In this document: piece after piece, positions 46,365 through 55,546 of the stretch
How the letters are laid out: every line of letters starts with the position of its first letter
Numbering within the stretch: position 1 is the stretch's first letter
Assembly: GCA_021780755.1 (NCBI GenBank)
Contig: JAJXYF010000029.1
Coordinates: forward strand, 1 to 64,000
Source of the DNA: Deltaproteobacteria bacterium
GTDB taxonomy: Bacteria > Desulfobacterota > Binatia > Binatales > Binataceae
DNA: 64,000 nucleotides
Direction: 5' to 3'
Notes under the pieces: generated by a model
The model's database searches: none
Told to the model about the DNA's origin: nothing
Seen by the model: the letters and a program-made list of their open reading frames with translations, nothing else
Program-made: the position numbers and the translations under genes

Positions 46365-46579
46365 TGAACTGAAAAGGCGCAAATCGAGCCGCGGCCGAAC
46401 GCCGTGTTATTAGCAAATTTAAATTAAGCGACCTTCGATTTCAAGCAGAACTTGGAATCGCGGTAGTCGCAAATTCCCTCCCTTCAGTCACTCGCCGCAT
46501 TAACCGATTGTGGTTGGCCTTCGCCCGCCATTTGGGTACAACTCCAATCGCTAACCGGATTATCAAGAGGAACATCGGA

Positions 46580-48358
46580 ATGTCGAGTCCAGCCGCCACC
46601 ATCGCCCAAACCTTCGAACAACAGGCGCGGAAATACGGCACCCGGCAATTTCTCAAGGACAAACATCAAAAAGCCTGGCGCAATCATTCGTGGGACGCAC
46701 TTAAGGTCTCATCCATGAAACTGCGCGCCGGCCTGGCGCGCATCGGCATCGAACCCGGCGACCGCGTCGCAATCCTCGCGGAAAACGGACCGCCCTGGGT
46801 GATCTTCGACCTGGCGGTGCTCGGTCTCGGCGCCGTCGTCGTCCCGCTCTATACGACCAGCGGCCCGGAGGAAACCCGCCACGTCATCGTGGACTCGGGC
46901 GCGCGCCTGATCGGCGTGTACGGCGATGCGATGGTCGAAAAGGTGCGCGGCCTCGGCGGCATCCCGGCCCTCGAGGGCATCATCGCGATGCATCCGGGGG
47001 CCGTCGCCATCGATGACGGTGGCCTCGAAGTCATCACCCTCGAACAGGCCAGCAAGTTCGATCCGATGCCGGCCATCGCCGGCAATCGCGGCGACCTCGC
47101 CACCCTGATTTACACCTCGGGCACCACCGGCATGTCCAAGGGTGTGATGCTCACGCACGGCAACATTCTGTCCAACTGCGATTCCAATCTCGACGCCCTC
47201 GGTCTCGGAGAAAACGACCTGACGCTGTCGTTCCTGCCGGTCGCGCACGCCTTCGAGCGTACCGCCGGCTACTACACCGTGATGGTCGCCGGCGGCACTA
47301 TTGCCTACGCGGAGGGGCTCACGCAGATCGCGCAAAACCTGCTCGAGGTCGAACCAACGGTGGTCTTGACGGTACCGCGGTTGCTCGACGCGATTTACAG
47401 CCGCATCATGCGGACAATCGAAGCGCAACCGCGCATGCGCCAAATATTGTTTCAGGCGGCACTCACCACCGGGGCGCGCGCGGCTGAATATCGGCATCGC
47501 GGAAGGAAACCGCCGCCGCACATCGCGCTCGCGATGGCGCTCTTTCGGCGTCTCGTCTTCGCCCGCATCCGCGCCATCTTCGGCAGCCGCCTGCGCTACC
47601 TCATTTCGGGCGGCGCACCGCTCGCGGTCGAGGTCAACCGGCTGCTCGCGGCCGCCGAAGTTCCGATCGTCGAGGGCTACGGCCTCACCGAGGCGGCGCC
47701 GGTCGTCGCCGTCAACCTGCACGGACACACCCGCATCGGCACGGTCGGCCGCGCACTCAAGAACATCGAGGTGAAGGTGGCGCCCGACGGCGAGCTGCTC
47801 GTCCATGGCCCCAACGTGATGGCCGGCTATTACAATCGCGAAGCGGACACCCGCGAGGTTATCGATGCCGACGGCTGGCTGCACACCGGCGACGTGGTGC
47901 GGATCGACGCCGACGGCTTCATCGAAATCACCGACCGCAAAAAGGAGATAATTGTGCTCTCCGGCGGTAAAAATGTCTCTCCGGCGAATCTCGAAACCCG
48001 CCTCGCGAGCGACCCCTATATCGCGCAGGCCTGCGTCATCGGCGACCGCCGCAAACACCTCGCCGCGTTGCTGGTGCCGAACTTCGAGAACCTCGCCGAT
48101 CACTTACAGGCCGCCGGCTTCGCCGGACGCCCGCACGCGGACCTGGTTGCCGATCCCAAATTCCGCGAACTCTTCCTCGCCCGCATCCGCGAATTCAACA
48201 AGCCCCTCTCCGACGTCGAGGCGATCGCCGACTTCCGGCTCATCGCGCAACCCTTCACGCAGGAAAACGGCGAGCTGACGCCCACCATGAAGCTGCGACG
48301 CCGCGTCGTCCACGAGCATTACCGCGGCGAAATCGAATCGATGTACGGCGACCACTAA
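46580..48358 (+). CDS. Long-chain acyl-CoA synthetase (AMP-binding)
   Basis: 592 residues from ATG 46580, with AAGAGGA 8 bases upstream. Motifs are YTSGTTGMSKGVMLTH (about 178-193), GYGLTEAAPVV (about 388), and GWLHTGDVVRIDADGF followed by DRKKEIIVLSGGKNVSP. This is the FadD15-like branch that forms acyl-AMP and then acyl-CoA, feeding beta-oxidation or lipid synthesis. It diverges from ctaA. Confidence 0.93.
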   Translation: MSSPAATIAQTFEQQARKYGTRQFLKDKHQKAWRNHSWDALKVSSMKLRAGLARIGIEPGDRVAILAENGPPWVIFDLAVLGLGAVVVPLYTTSGPEETRHVIVDSGARLIGVYGDAMVEKVRGLGGIPALEGIIAMHPGAVAIDDGGLEVITLEQASKFDPMPAIAGNRGDLATLIYTSGTTGMSKGVMLTHGNILSNCDSNLDALGLGENDLTLSFLPVAHAFERTAGYYTVMVAGGTIAYAEGLTQIAQNLLEVEPTVVLTVPRLLDAIYSRIMRTIEAQPRMRQILFQAALTTGARAAEYRHRGRKPPPHIALAMALFRRLVFARIRAIFGSRLRYLISGGAPLAVEVNRLLAAAEVPIVEGYGLTEAAPVVAVNLHGHTRIGTVGRALKNIEVKVAPDGELLVHGPNVMAGYYNREADTREVIDADGWLHTGDVVRIDADGFIEITDRKKEIIVLSGGKNVSPANLETRLASDPYIAQACVIGDRRKHLAALLVPNFENLADHLQAAGFAGRPHADLVADPKFRELFLARIREFNKPLSDVEAIADFRLIAQPFTQENGELTPTMKLRRRVVHEHYRGEIESMYGDH

Positions 48359-48410
48359 CCGAAATGGCGCAATACGCTAACGCCTATCATCGAGGCATCA
48401 AGGAAGGACC

Positions 48411-49118
48411 ATGGAAACCAGGAATGGTATCGACTGGGAGCGTATCGAAAACTTTGTTGGGTTCGGGCGCTTTGATGCACCTGTTGTCTTCGTCGGAATT
48501 GAAGAAGGGCTTGCAAGCGAAGAACACCTATCGAGTGATCTGACCCGTCGCTCGGGTTTTGAACCAACGATGGATCTGAGGAAAGCACATGAAGGCATTG
48601 CTGACACAGACAAGTGGTTCGGTCCCAGTAAGATAAAATGCCAGAGGACATGGCGTCCCATGTGCGATCTGATGTTGCGGCGAGGAGGGACCTTGTCGCC
48701 TACGCTGCAAACCCGCAACGAATATCAGGCGCTTCGTTTAGGCAGATCTAATGGCGACACATTGTTGATGGAACTCTTGCCCTATCCGCACAAGAAGAAC
48801 ACGAGATGGTTGTATGCTCGCTTCGGTCGATACCCGACGCGGGAAGCTTACGAGCGCGCGATGGTGCCGAAACGCAAAGAATTGATACGCAACGCTTTGG
48901 CCCAGGCGAAACGCGAAATAGTCGTATGTTACGGCAAAGACCACTGGCCGCAATTCATGCCGCTGTTTGCTGGAGCCGTCTGGCAGGATCGTTCCCCCTT
49001 CCAGTCAACAAGCATCGGCGGAACGCGGGTCGTTCTCGCGCCACACTTTAGACGAAAGGAATTTAACACCGACCAGCAGCTTGCTTCCTTTGGGGGAATT
49101 GCTCTCGCCGCGAAATAG
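48411..49118 (+). CDS. Hypothetical protein, possible uracil-DNA glycosylase-like fold
   Basis: 235 residues, soluble, with AAGGAAGGA just before ATG 48411. Motifs PVVFVGIEEGL, LLMELLPYPHK and REIVVCYGKDHW resemble strands and loops of uracil-DNA glycosylase superfamily proteins, but the catalytic pattern is not clear, so this is a guess. Its base composition is lower in GC than the neighbours, and codon choice is unusual for this window, consistent with transfer. Confidence 0.65.
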   Translation: METRNGIDWERIENFVGFGRFDAPVVFVGIEEGLASEEHLSSDLTRRSGFEPTMDLRKAHEGIADTDKWFGPSKIKCQRTWRPMCDLMLRRGGTLSPTLQTRNEYQALRLGRSNGDTLLMELLPYPHKKNTRWLYARFGRYPTREAYERAMVPKRKELIRNALAQAKREIVVCYGKDHWPQFMPLFAGAVWQDRSPFQSTSIGGTRVVLAPHFRRKEFNTDQQLASFGGIALAAK

Positions 49119-49157
49119 GTGAGACCGATTCCCGGCGCCCTCGTCGTCCCAAAAAGA

Positions 49158-49189
49158 GACGGGCGGCGGGAATGATCCCGCCGCCCGTC
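49158..49189 (-). terminator. Hairpin terminator, converging genes
   Basis: A perfect 14-bp stem GACGGGCGGCGGGA and loop ATGA. On the minus strand it is followed by TCTCTTTTT, so it most likely ends the amidohydrolase transcript. Confidence 0.88.
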
Positions 49190-49211
49190 GCACTTTCAGT
49201 TTGCGATCGCC

Positions 49212-50921
49212 TTACGCGCCGACCCCGTGACGGAGCACCTTGCCCGAGGTCGCTCCCGTGCACTTGTCACCCTCGAACGTCACTTGACCGTTGACGATGG
49301 TGTACTGGTAGCCGGTCGCACGCTGCACCCGGCGCCATTCGTTGCCCGGCAGGTCGTGGAGAATCTCGATCGGCAGCACGTTGAGCTTGTCGAAGTCGTA
49401 AACCACGATGTCCGCCGCCGCGCCTTCGCGCAGGAAGCCGCGATCCTTGAAGCCGCCGCAGAACGCCGGCAGCGCGCTCAGCCGCCAGTGGATCTGCTCC
49501 AGCGACATCCACTGGTTCTCGCGCACGTACTTCACGATTCCCTCGGTCGGGAAACGGCCCGCCGTCAGGAACTTGGTATGCGCACCGCCGTCGGAAACGC
49601 CAAACGCGATGTGCGACGTGTCGATCAGTTCCTTCATCAGGTTCATGTCCTGATTGACCGCCGGGGCGAAGAACTCCGTCTTCAGACCTTCCGACACCGC
49701 CAAATCGAGCATCGTGTCAACTGGATGTTTGCCGGTCTGGGCCGCCGCCTTGCGCAGCGTCAGGCCTTCCAGATGCTTGTTCTCGGCCTTGGTGCAATCG
49801 GTGATGATGATCTCGTCGAAGTAGCTGGTGATCAGGCTCTCGCGCGGCATCTGGTTCTTCAATGCCTCGCGGCGCCGTGGATCGCCCAGCTTGTCGGCGC
49901 GCTCTTTGACGGTGCCGGTGGTCGCTTCCCGCCACGCATCCGAATCGTCAAACAGGTTCCAGTCCTCGAACGTGAAGCTCAGGCCCGCGTCGGTCGTGAC
50001 GCCCTGTCCATACACCCGCAGTCCCTTCTGGCGGCAGCGCTCGAGCCATTTGATCGTGTTGCGATGACGATGCGGGAAGCGGTCCTGCGTCGCGATCGCC
50101 TCGAACATGATCGGCCGCCCACTGATTTCCGCGAGCGTCTCGAAATGCTTCGCGTCAGCCTTCGGATCCCAGCTCGACAGCGTCAGCTCCTGGAAGCCCT
50201 CGCCGCGCTCGCCCAACACCCGCGCCATCTCGATGCAGGTCTCGTCGTGCATCAGATCGGTGTTCATCGGCGAACCGTCATAGTCGCGCTGCACCGACGA
50301 AGGACCGTTCGGCACCAGCCGCTGCGCCGACCATCCGCACGCTCCCGCGTCCATCGCCTCGTTGAGCAGACGGCGCATCGTCGCATGCTCGGCATCGGTC
50401 GGCATCCGGCCGGTCTTGGACTCGTCGATTCCCATCACGTAGCCCATCAACGGGTTCATCGGCACGTACGGCAGCAGGTTCATCCCCTTGGGCTGCCGAT
50501 CGAGCGCGTCCATGAACTGCGGATAGCTCTCCCAGTCGAACTTCATCGCCGCCTGCATGGAGGCCAGCGGAATCGCCTCGGTGCGGACCATCGTGCGCAT
50601 CGCGCGTTCGTGTTCTTCGGGCTTCACCGGCGCGAAGCCGAAACCGCAATTGCCGATCACCACCGACGTAATTCCGTGCCATCCCGAAATCGTCAGATAC
50701 GGATCCCAGAAGATCTGCGCATCATAATGCGTGTGCAGGTCGATGAACCCCGGCGCGACCACCAGCCCGTCGGCCTCGATCACCTTGGCCGCTTCATGCG
50801 GCGCGATCCGTCCAATCTTCGCGATCTTGCCGTTTTTGACTCCGATGTCGTCACGGAAACGCGGCGCTAGCGTCCCGTCAACGATCATTCCGCCTTTGAC
50901 TACTAAATCGAATTCCGCCAT
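49212..50921 (-). CDS. D-aminoacylase-like amidohydrolase, second paralog
   Basis: 569 residues. It shares HTHYDAQIFWDPYLT, GNCGFGFAP and SDGGAHTKF with the paralog at 10769-12487, so it belongs to amidohydrolase family 3. N- and C-terminal beta segments (VKGGMIVDGT, TIVNGQVTF) form the small domain. The region around 100-330 differs from the other paralog, which suggests a different substrate. It diverges from the TetR regulator at 51160 across a region with a 20-base near-palindrome, so control by that regulator is likely. CAAGGAGACTTTGAG precedes the start, a good ribosome site. Confidence 0.92.
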   Translation of the reverse strand: MAEFDLVVKGGMIVDGTLAPRFRDDIGVKNGKIAKIGRIAPHEAAKVIEADGLVVAPGFIDLHTHYDAQIFWDPYLTISGWHGITSVVIGNCGFGFAPVKPEEHERAMRTMVRTEAIPLASMQAAMKFDWESYPQFMDALDRQPKGMNLLPYVPMNPLMGYVMGIDESKTGRMPTDAEHATMRRLLNEAMDAGACGWSAQRLVPNGPSSVQRDYDGSPMNTDLMHDETCIEMARVLGERGEGFQELTLSSWDPKADAKHFETLAEISGRPIMFEAIATQDRFPHRHRNTIKWLERCRQKGLRVYGQGVTTDAGLSFTFEDWNLFDDSDAWREATTGTVKERADKLGDPRRREALKNQMPRESLITSYFDEIIITDCTKAENKHLEGLTLRKAAAQTGKHPVDTMLDLAVSEGLKTEFFAPAVNQDMNLMKELIDTSHIAFGVSDGGAHTKFLTAGRFPTEGIVKYVRENQWMSLEQIHWRLSALPAFCGGFKDRGFLREGAAADIVVYDFDKLNVLPIEILHDLPGNEWRRVQRATGYQYTIVNGQVTFEGDKCTGATSGKVLRHGVGA

Positions 50922-50981
50922 CTCAAAGTCTCCTTGCTCGGATAAATTTGTTTGCTCCGTCCGCCGATGGTCCGTCGTTTT

Positions 50982-51001
50982 AAACTAACGGCTGTTCGTT
51001 T
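50982..51001. promoter_or_regulatory. Candidate TetR operator in divergent intergenic region
   Basis: AAACTAACGGCTGTTCGTTT is a near-perfect palindrome with 8 of 10 pairs matching. It lies between the divergent amidohydrolase and TetR genes, 61 bases from the amidohydrolase start. Confidence 0.6.
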
Positions 51002-51159
51002 CTATCGACATAGTTCTAGCAATCCATTAAAGTGTTTGTCAATCGCGGCGCGATCCACGCTCGCAAGTGCCGATGCGGTCCCCCACCGGCGCACTGGTTT
51101 CCCCAGCGGGGACGAGGATTTAGACCGATGTCGTGGCTCAGCGGAGAACAGGATTAACC

Positions 51160-51852
51160 ATGCGGAAACCCGGCTCCAACGGCGCCGAAACGCAGCGCAA
51201 TCTGCGCGCGGCAGCCATCCAGTTGCTCTCCGAGCACGGCTACGGTGCGATGAACCTGCGGATGCTGGCGAAAAAAGTCGGCATCCAGGCAAGCTCCCTC
51301 TACAACTACATCGAGAGCAAACAGCAACTGCTCTATCTGCTGTGCGAAGAAACCACCGGCGCTCTGGCGCTCGAATTGGATCAGACGCTTAAGGGGGTCA
51401 AGGAGCCGGCCGAACGGTTGCGAAAATTCGTCGCGTTCCACCTCGGCTATCACATCGTAAATCGCAAGCAGGCGTCAGTTCTGCAAATGGAGATCCGCAG
51501 TCTGACGGCGAAAAATTTTCAGGCGATCACCAAACTCCAGCGACTTTATACTGACAAGGTTCACCGCATCGTCGATGATGGCGTCGCGCAAGGATCGTTC
51601 CGGGTGGCGGATTCCGAGATCGTGACCTTCGCGCTGGTGCAGATGCTCACCGCGGTCACCCGCTGGTATCGCCCGCAAGGCCGCCTGGCGCTCGATCAAC
51701 TGGTCGAAATCTATACCGATCTGAGTCTCGGGATGTTGCATGCCGATAGCGCCGCGCGCACCGCTCGCGCGCTTCCTTCGCCCGCCACCCGCCGTCCGCG
51801 CCGCTCCGAGCCGCTGCTGGCTGCCGAATCCGCCGAATCGGCCGACGGCTGA
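51160..51852 (+). CDS. TetR-family transcriptional regulator
   Basis: 230 residues from ATG 51160, with AGGA 8 bases upstream. The DNA-binding part is typical: TQRNLRAAAIQLLSEHGYGAMNLRMLAKKVGIQASSLYNYIESKQQLLYLLC (about 12-60). The ligand domain is helical. The C-terminal 40 residues are disordered, Arg/Ser/Ala-rich. Divergent to the amidohydrolase, so probably its repressor and its own. Confidence 0.92.
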   Translation: MRKPGSNGAETQRNLRAAAIQLLSEHGYGAMNLRMLAKKVGIQASSLYNYIESKQQLLYLLCEETTGALALELDQTLKGVKEPAERLRKFVAFHLGYHIVNRKQASVLQMEIRSLTAKNFQAITKLQRLYTDKVHRIVDDGVAQGSFRVADSEIVTFALVQMLTAVTRWYRPQGRLALDQLVEIYTDLSLGMLHADSAARTARALPSPATRRPRRSEPLLAAESAESADG

Positions 51853-51904
51853 CCTCACGCTAGTCCTCAAAACCGCGGGGGCAACCGCTTTAACCCGCCC
51901 CGCC

Positions 51905-52450
51905 CTATTCCTTTTTCGCGCCCGCTTCCAGTTCGACGCCGAGCGGAATCAATACCCGCACCACCGAGTTGTAAAACGCCACGTTCATCACCAGTTCGGT
52001 GATCCGCCGATTATCCAGGAACCCGCGCAGCGCGTTAAAGGTCGCGTCGCTCACCTTGATATTGGTCGTCGCCTCCGACGCGTAGCGCATCACGGCGCGC
52101 TCGTGTTCGTTGAACAGCGCCGAGCTCTCGAAATCCGCGAGATGTTCCAGTTGCTCGCGCTTGACCCCCACCTTCAACGAGATGTTCCAGTGATGCGTAA
52201 ACTCGTACTCGGCGTTGGTCAGTCGCCCCACCGTCATCAGCGCGAGCTCGCGCAGCTTCGCGTCGAGTTGCGTGCCGTTGCGCAATTCGTTGGCGAGGCC
52301 CAAAAAGCGCCGCAGCAGGTTCGGCGCGTTAGCGACCGCCCGATGTATATGACCGGGCTCACTGCCGCGCTCCTTGACGAATTTGTCGAAAATGTCGCGA
52401 TCCGCCGCGGGCAGATCGTTGCGAGTTATGTACGGGACGCGAGCCGCCAT
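51905..52450 (-). CDS. Carboxymuconolactone decarboxylase-family protein
   Basis: 181 residues, helical. The family core is LRELALMTVGRLTNAEYEFTHH, followed by AVMRYASEATTN and TELVMNVAFYNSVVRVL. It lacks the CxxC of AhpD peroxidase relatives, so it is closer to the EFTHH type with unknown activity. AGGAATG precedes ATG 52450. It converges with the TetR gene, separated by only 52 bases. Confidence 0.88.
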   Translation of the reverse strand: MAARVPYITRNDLPAADRDIFDKFVKERGSEPGHIHRAVANAPNLLRRFLGLANELRNGTQLDAKLRELALMTVGRLTNAEYEFTHHWNISLKVGVKREQLEHLADFESSALFNEHERAVMRYASEATTNIKVSDATFNALRGFLDNRRITELVMNVAFYNSVVRVLIPLGVELEAGAKKE

Positions 52451-52568
52451 GATTCATTCCTCCAAATCGCAAGGTCGCGGCGAAAACCGCCGCGCGTCGC
52501 CGCCAAGCTAGCGCGCGCCGTGACAAAATGAAAAGAGCAAGCAACCGGCTACTGTTGACTCTTCAGGC

Positions 52569-52595
52569 CGCATGGTAATACCGTATTACCATGCG
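52569..52595. promoter_or_regulatory. 27-bp palindrome at the start of the mazE-like gene
   Basis: A perfect inverted repeat: CGCATGGTAATAC, a central C, then its complement GTATTACCATGCG. It includes the ATG at 52591, so a bound protein would block the start. It is likely the auto-operator of the toxin-antitoxin pair. Confidence 0.75.
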
Positions 52596-52860
52596 CAAGG
52601 TAAGTTCTACCGCGAATGCAAAATCCGCCGTGGCCAAAAGTCGTCTTACGAAGAAGTACCAAGCCACCATTCCCGCGCTGGTCCGCAAACAACTCGGCCT
52701 CAAGCCCGGTGACGCAATAATGTTCGAGGAATCCAAACCGACCGGAACCATAATCTTGCGCAGGGCTGAACCGCTCGATCTCGAATATCTCGAAGCGCTC
52801 GAACACACTCTCAGCGAATGGGATTCTGAGAACGACGACCACTCCTACCGTGATTTGTAG
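52591..52860 (+). CDS. MazE/AbrB-type antitoxin
   Basis: 89 residues from ATG 52591. The AbrB-type swapped-hairpin region is SRLTKKYQATIPALVRKQLGLKPGDAIMFEE (about 17-47), followed by an acidic C-terminus typical of antitoxins. The ATG lies inside a 27-base palindrome and has no ribosome site; GTG 52630, giving MAKSRLTKKY, is a plausible real start. The stop is 8 bases inside the toxin gene, which begins at GTG 52850. Confidence 0.85.
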   Translation: MRKVSSTANAKSAVAKSRLTKKYQATIPALVRKQLGLKPGDAIMFEESKPTGTIILRRAEPLDLEYLEALEHTLSEWDSENDDHSYRDL

Positions 52861-53185
52861 AGCTTACGACGTGATCGTCGTGCCGTTTCCCTTCAGCGAC
52901 AAACGCATGCGTAAACGCCGACCCGCCGCCGTCCTGTCGTCGGCGGAGTTCAATGCCGCCAGTGGTCATACTCTGCTGGCTATGATTACCAGCGCCGCCA
53001 ATCCGCCGTGGCCGCTGGATATACAAATCGAGGATGAAAAGGCCGGCCTACAGGCGCCATCGAAGGTGCGAATGAAGCTGTTTACGCTCGACAACCGCCT
53101 GATATTGCGCAAGGCCGGGTCGCTGGCTCACCAGGATCGCGACGCGATCGACGAGTCGCTAAAACGGTTGCTCGGCAAGCGCTAA
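52850..53185 (+). CDS. MazF/PemK-type toxin
   Basis: 111 residues from GTG 52850, overlapping the antitoxin gene by 11 bases. Motifs DVIVVPFPFSDKRMRKRRPAAVLS near the N-terminus and KVRMKLFTLDNRLI in the middle match PemK-like endoribonucleases, with the conserved Arg in KRRPAAVLS. It likely cleaves mRNA when free of antitoxin. Confidence 0.88.
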   Translation: MICRAYDVIVVPFPFSDKRMRKRRPAAVLSSAEFNAASGHTLLAMITSAANPPWPLDIQIEDEKAGLQAPSKVRMKLFTLDNRLILRKAGSLAHQDRDAIDESLKRLLGKR

Positions 53186-53208
53186 GAGTACGTGGCTGCT
53201 CGCACCCG

Positions 53209-54912
53209 CTACGCGAACAGCATCTCCGACATCGAGCCGCCCGGCGGGATCATCGGCATCACCGCCTCTTCCTTCGGGATCACCACGTCGATCAGCACCG
53301 GCCCCGGCGTCGCGAAGGCTTCCTTCATGATACGCGACAGATCTTTCGCCTTCTCGATACGAAATCCCTTCGCCCCGTAGGCGTCGGCGAGCTTCACGAA
53401 ATTCGGCACCGACATCGCCGAGTACGAATAGCGCTCCTGGTAAAAGCGCTCCTGCCACTGCCGCACCATCCCGAGAAAGTAATTGTTCAGGATGACGACC
53501 TTGACATCGACGTTGTACTGCACCGCCGTGCCCAGTTCCTGGATATTCATCTGGATCGAGCCGTCGCCCGAGACCACCACCACCGTGCGATCCGGCGCCG
53601 CGAACTTCGCGCCGATTCCCGCCGGCAGTCCGTAGCCCATCGTGCCCAGTCCGCCCGAGGTCAGCAGCGAACGCGGCCGTTCGAACGGAAACATCTGCGC
53701 GATCCACATCTGATGCTGCCCGACGTCGGTCGCGATAATGCAGTCGCCCTTGGTTATCTTGTGCATCTCCTCGATCACGTGCAGCGGCGATACCGTCTCA
53801 CGCCCGGCGTCGTTGCCGTTCTCATAGAGCGGGCGCTCGCGCTTCCACTCGAGAATCTGCTTGTGCCATTTCGCCCAGCCCGCCTTGCGCTTGCCGATAC
53901 TCTCTCGCGCGCGCACGACTTCCAGCATCTCCGTCAGCACGCTCTTGATATCGCCGACGATCGGAATATCGACCTTGACGTTCTTCGAGATCGACGACGG
54001 GTCGATATCGATATGGATGATAGTCTTGGCTTTCGGCGCGAAGTCCGCGATCCGCCCGGTCACGCGGTCATCGAAGCGCGCCCCGACTGCGATCAGGCAA
54101 TCGGTATTGCAGACCGCCGTGTTGGTCCCGTACGAGCCGTGCATCCCCAGCATCCCCAGGCACAGCGGATCCGACGCCGGGAACGACCCCAGCCCCATCA
54201 ACGTCTCGGTAATCGGAATTCCGAGGCCGCGCACGAGTTGCGTCAGTTCGGGCGCCGCACCCGACCACTGCACTCCGCCACCGACGTAAAACAGCGGCTG
54301 CTCGCTATGTTCGATCGCCTCGATCGCGCGTTCGATCTGCCGCGGATTTCCCTTGATCGTCGGCTTGAAGCCCCGGATGTCCACCTTGTCCGGATAATGG
54401 AACGTGTGCTCCGCCTGCTGGATGTCCTTCGGGATATCGATAATCACCGGGCCCGGCCGGCCGGTGCCCGCGATATAAAAGGCCTCCTTCACGATTCGCG
54501 CGAGGTCCTTCACGTCTTTGACCAGATAGTTGTGCTTGCTGCACGGCCGCGTGATTCCCACGAAATCGACTTCCTGAAACGCGTCGTTGCCGATCAGCGC
54601 CGTGCCGACCTGCCCCGAAATCACCACCATCGGCGTCGAATCCATGTACGCATCGGCGATTCCGGTGACCGCGTTGGTCGCCCCCGGGCCCGACGTCACG
54701 ATCACCACCCCCGGCCGTCCGCTGACGCGCGCGTAGCCCTCGGCCATGTGCGTGGCGCCCTGTTCATGGCGCACCAGGACGTGCCTGATCTTGGAGTCGA
54801 GCAACGCGTCGTAGGTCGGCAGAATTGCGCCGCCCGGGTAGCCGAAGATTGTATCGACTCCCTCCGCGATCAGGCTCTCGATAACGATTTGCGCTCCGGT
54901 CAGTTTCTTCAT
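53209..54912 (-). CDS. ilvB: Acetolactate synthase large subunit
   Basis: 567 residues from ATG 54912; GTG 54939 is also in frame. The thiamine diphosphate-dependent fold is intact: FGYPGGAILPTYDAL, catalytic Glu in VRHEQGATHMAEGYA (about 50), FQEVDFVGITRPCSKHNYLV and the ThDP motif GDGSIQMNIQELGTA near 440. It makes acetolactate for valine and leucine or acetohydroxybutyrate for isoleucine. The small regulatory subunit, usually next, is not encoded nearby; a toxin gene follows. Confidence 0.94.
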   Translation of the reverse strand: MKKLTGAQIVIESLIAEGVDTIFGYPGGAILPTYDALLDSKIRHVLVRHEQGATHMAEGYARVSGRPGVVIVTSGPGATNAVTGIADAYMDSTPMVVISGQVGTALIGNDAFQEVDFVGITRPCSKHNYLVKDVKDLARIVKEAFYIAGTGRPGPVIIDIPKDIQQAEHTFHYPDKVDIRGFKPTIKGNPRQIERAIEAIEHSEQPLFYVGGGVQWSGAAPELTQLVRGLGIPITETLMGLGSFPASDPLCLGMLGMHGSYGTNTAVCNTDCLIAVGARFDDRVTGRIADFAPKAKTIIHIDIDPSSISKNVKVDIPIVGDIKSVLTEMLEVVRARESIGKRKAGWAKWHKQILEWKRERPLYENGNDAGRETVSPLHVIEEMHKITKGDCIIATDVGQHQMWIAQMFPFERPRSLLTSGGLGTMGYGLPAGIGAKFAAPDRTVVVVSGDGSIQMNIQELGTAVQYNVDVKVVILNNYFLGMVRQWQERFYQERYSYSAMSVPNFVKLADAYGAKGFRIEKAKDLSRIMKEAFATPGPVLIDVVIPKEEAVMPMIPPGGSMSEMLFA

Positions 54913-54939
54913 TGAGTGTTTTGATGCGGCCACGGGCAC

Positions 54940-55153
54940 GTCCTTGTGCCTTAAAAGTTACACTACCCGGAGGGGCAGGCACAACGCGCCTTCACAAAAC
55001 GCCCGTCCGACGCGGGAATTTTATCGTCGGGCAATCAAACCGCAACGCCCACCGCCCCTTCGTGAACGCGGATTGCGCCACCTCAAAGCGGCGAATATCC
55101 CCGGCGCCACCCGATGCACGGCATGAGCATTCGTGCTCGCGGATCCTTGCTCC
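54940..55153. other. Leader/intergenic region upstream of ilvB
   Basis: 214 bases. A GC-rich inverted repeat (CCGACG...CGTCGG) lies near 55008-55033, but I see no T tract, leader peptide or T-box. Promoter not identified. Confidence 0.4.
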
Positions 55154-55546
55154 TCAACCCTCCAGATAGGTGCGCAAAGCCAGGACCCGAATATCGCGGT
55201 AACTGCCCAACTCGAGCAGCGCTCGATCCCCGATGACGATCGCTTCGGCGACGCCGGTCACGGCACATTCAAGGATTCGATTATCGGCGTCGTCCGCAAG
55301 CACCTTCAATCTGCGGCGAGTTTCGACTATTTCGCCCAGATCGCTGAGAAATACCGCGACCCGCGCCAGGTCCTCGTGATCGCGCCGAAACTTTCGCGCC
55401 AGCACGCCGAGGAGTTCATTTATGATTGGGCGCGATATGATGAGGTGATCGCTGCCATCGACGATTCTGCGCATCGCGCGGTCGGCCCTCCCGCCCGGCA
55501 GCGTCAGCGCGGAAACGAAGATGTTGGTATCGAAGACCACCCTCAC
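55154..55546 (-). CDS. PIN-domain toxin
   Basis: 130 residues. PIN acidic residues are in VVFDTNIFVSAL (Asp6), the Glu in IINELLGVL (about 44), and DDADNRILECA (about 86-89), with a late GDRALLEL. This fits the COG1569 PIN family, which are ribonuclease-type toxins. Its start overlaps the RHH antitoxin gene by 4 bases (ATGA). Confidence 0.88.
   Translation of the reverse strand: MRVVFDTNIFVSALTLPGGRADRAMRRIVDGSDHLIISRPIINELLGVLARKFRRDHEDLARVAVFLSDLGEIVETRRRLKVLADDADNRILECAVTGVAEAIVIGDRALLELGSYRDIRVLALRTYLEG

Noticed and set aside
49227-50870. 547-codon open frame on the plus strand
   Set aside because: It is antisense to the well-supported amidohydrolase, with an Arg/His-rich product of no recognisable fold.
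54940-55153. T-box or leader-peptide attenuator before ilvB
   Set aside because: No leader peptide with branched-chain codons, no T-box motif and no terminator T tract were seen.
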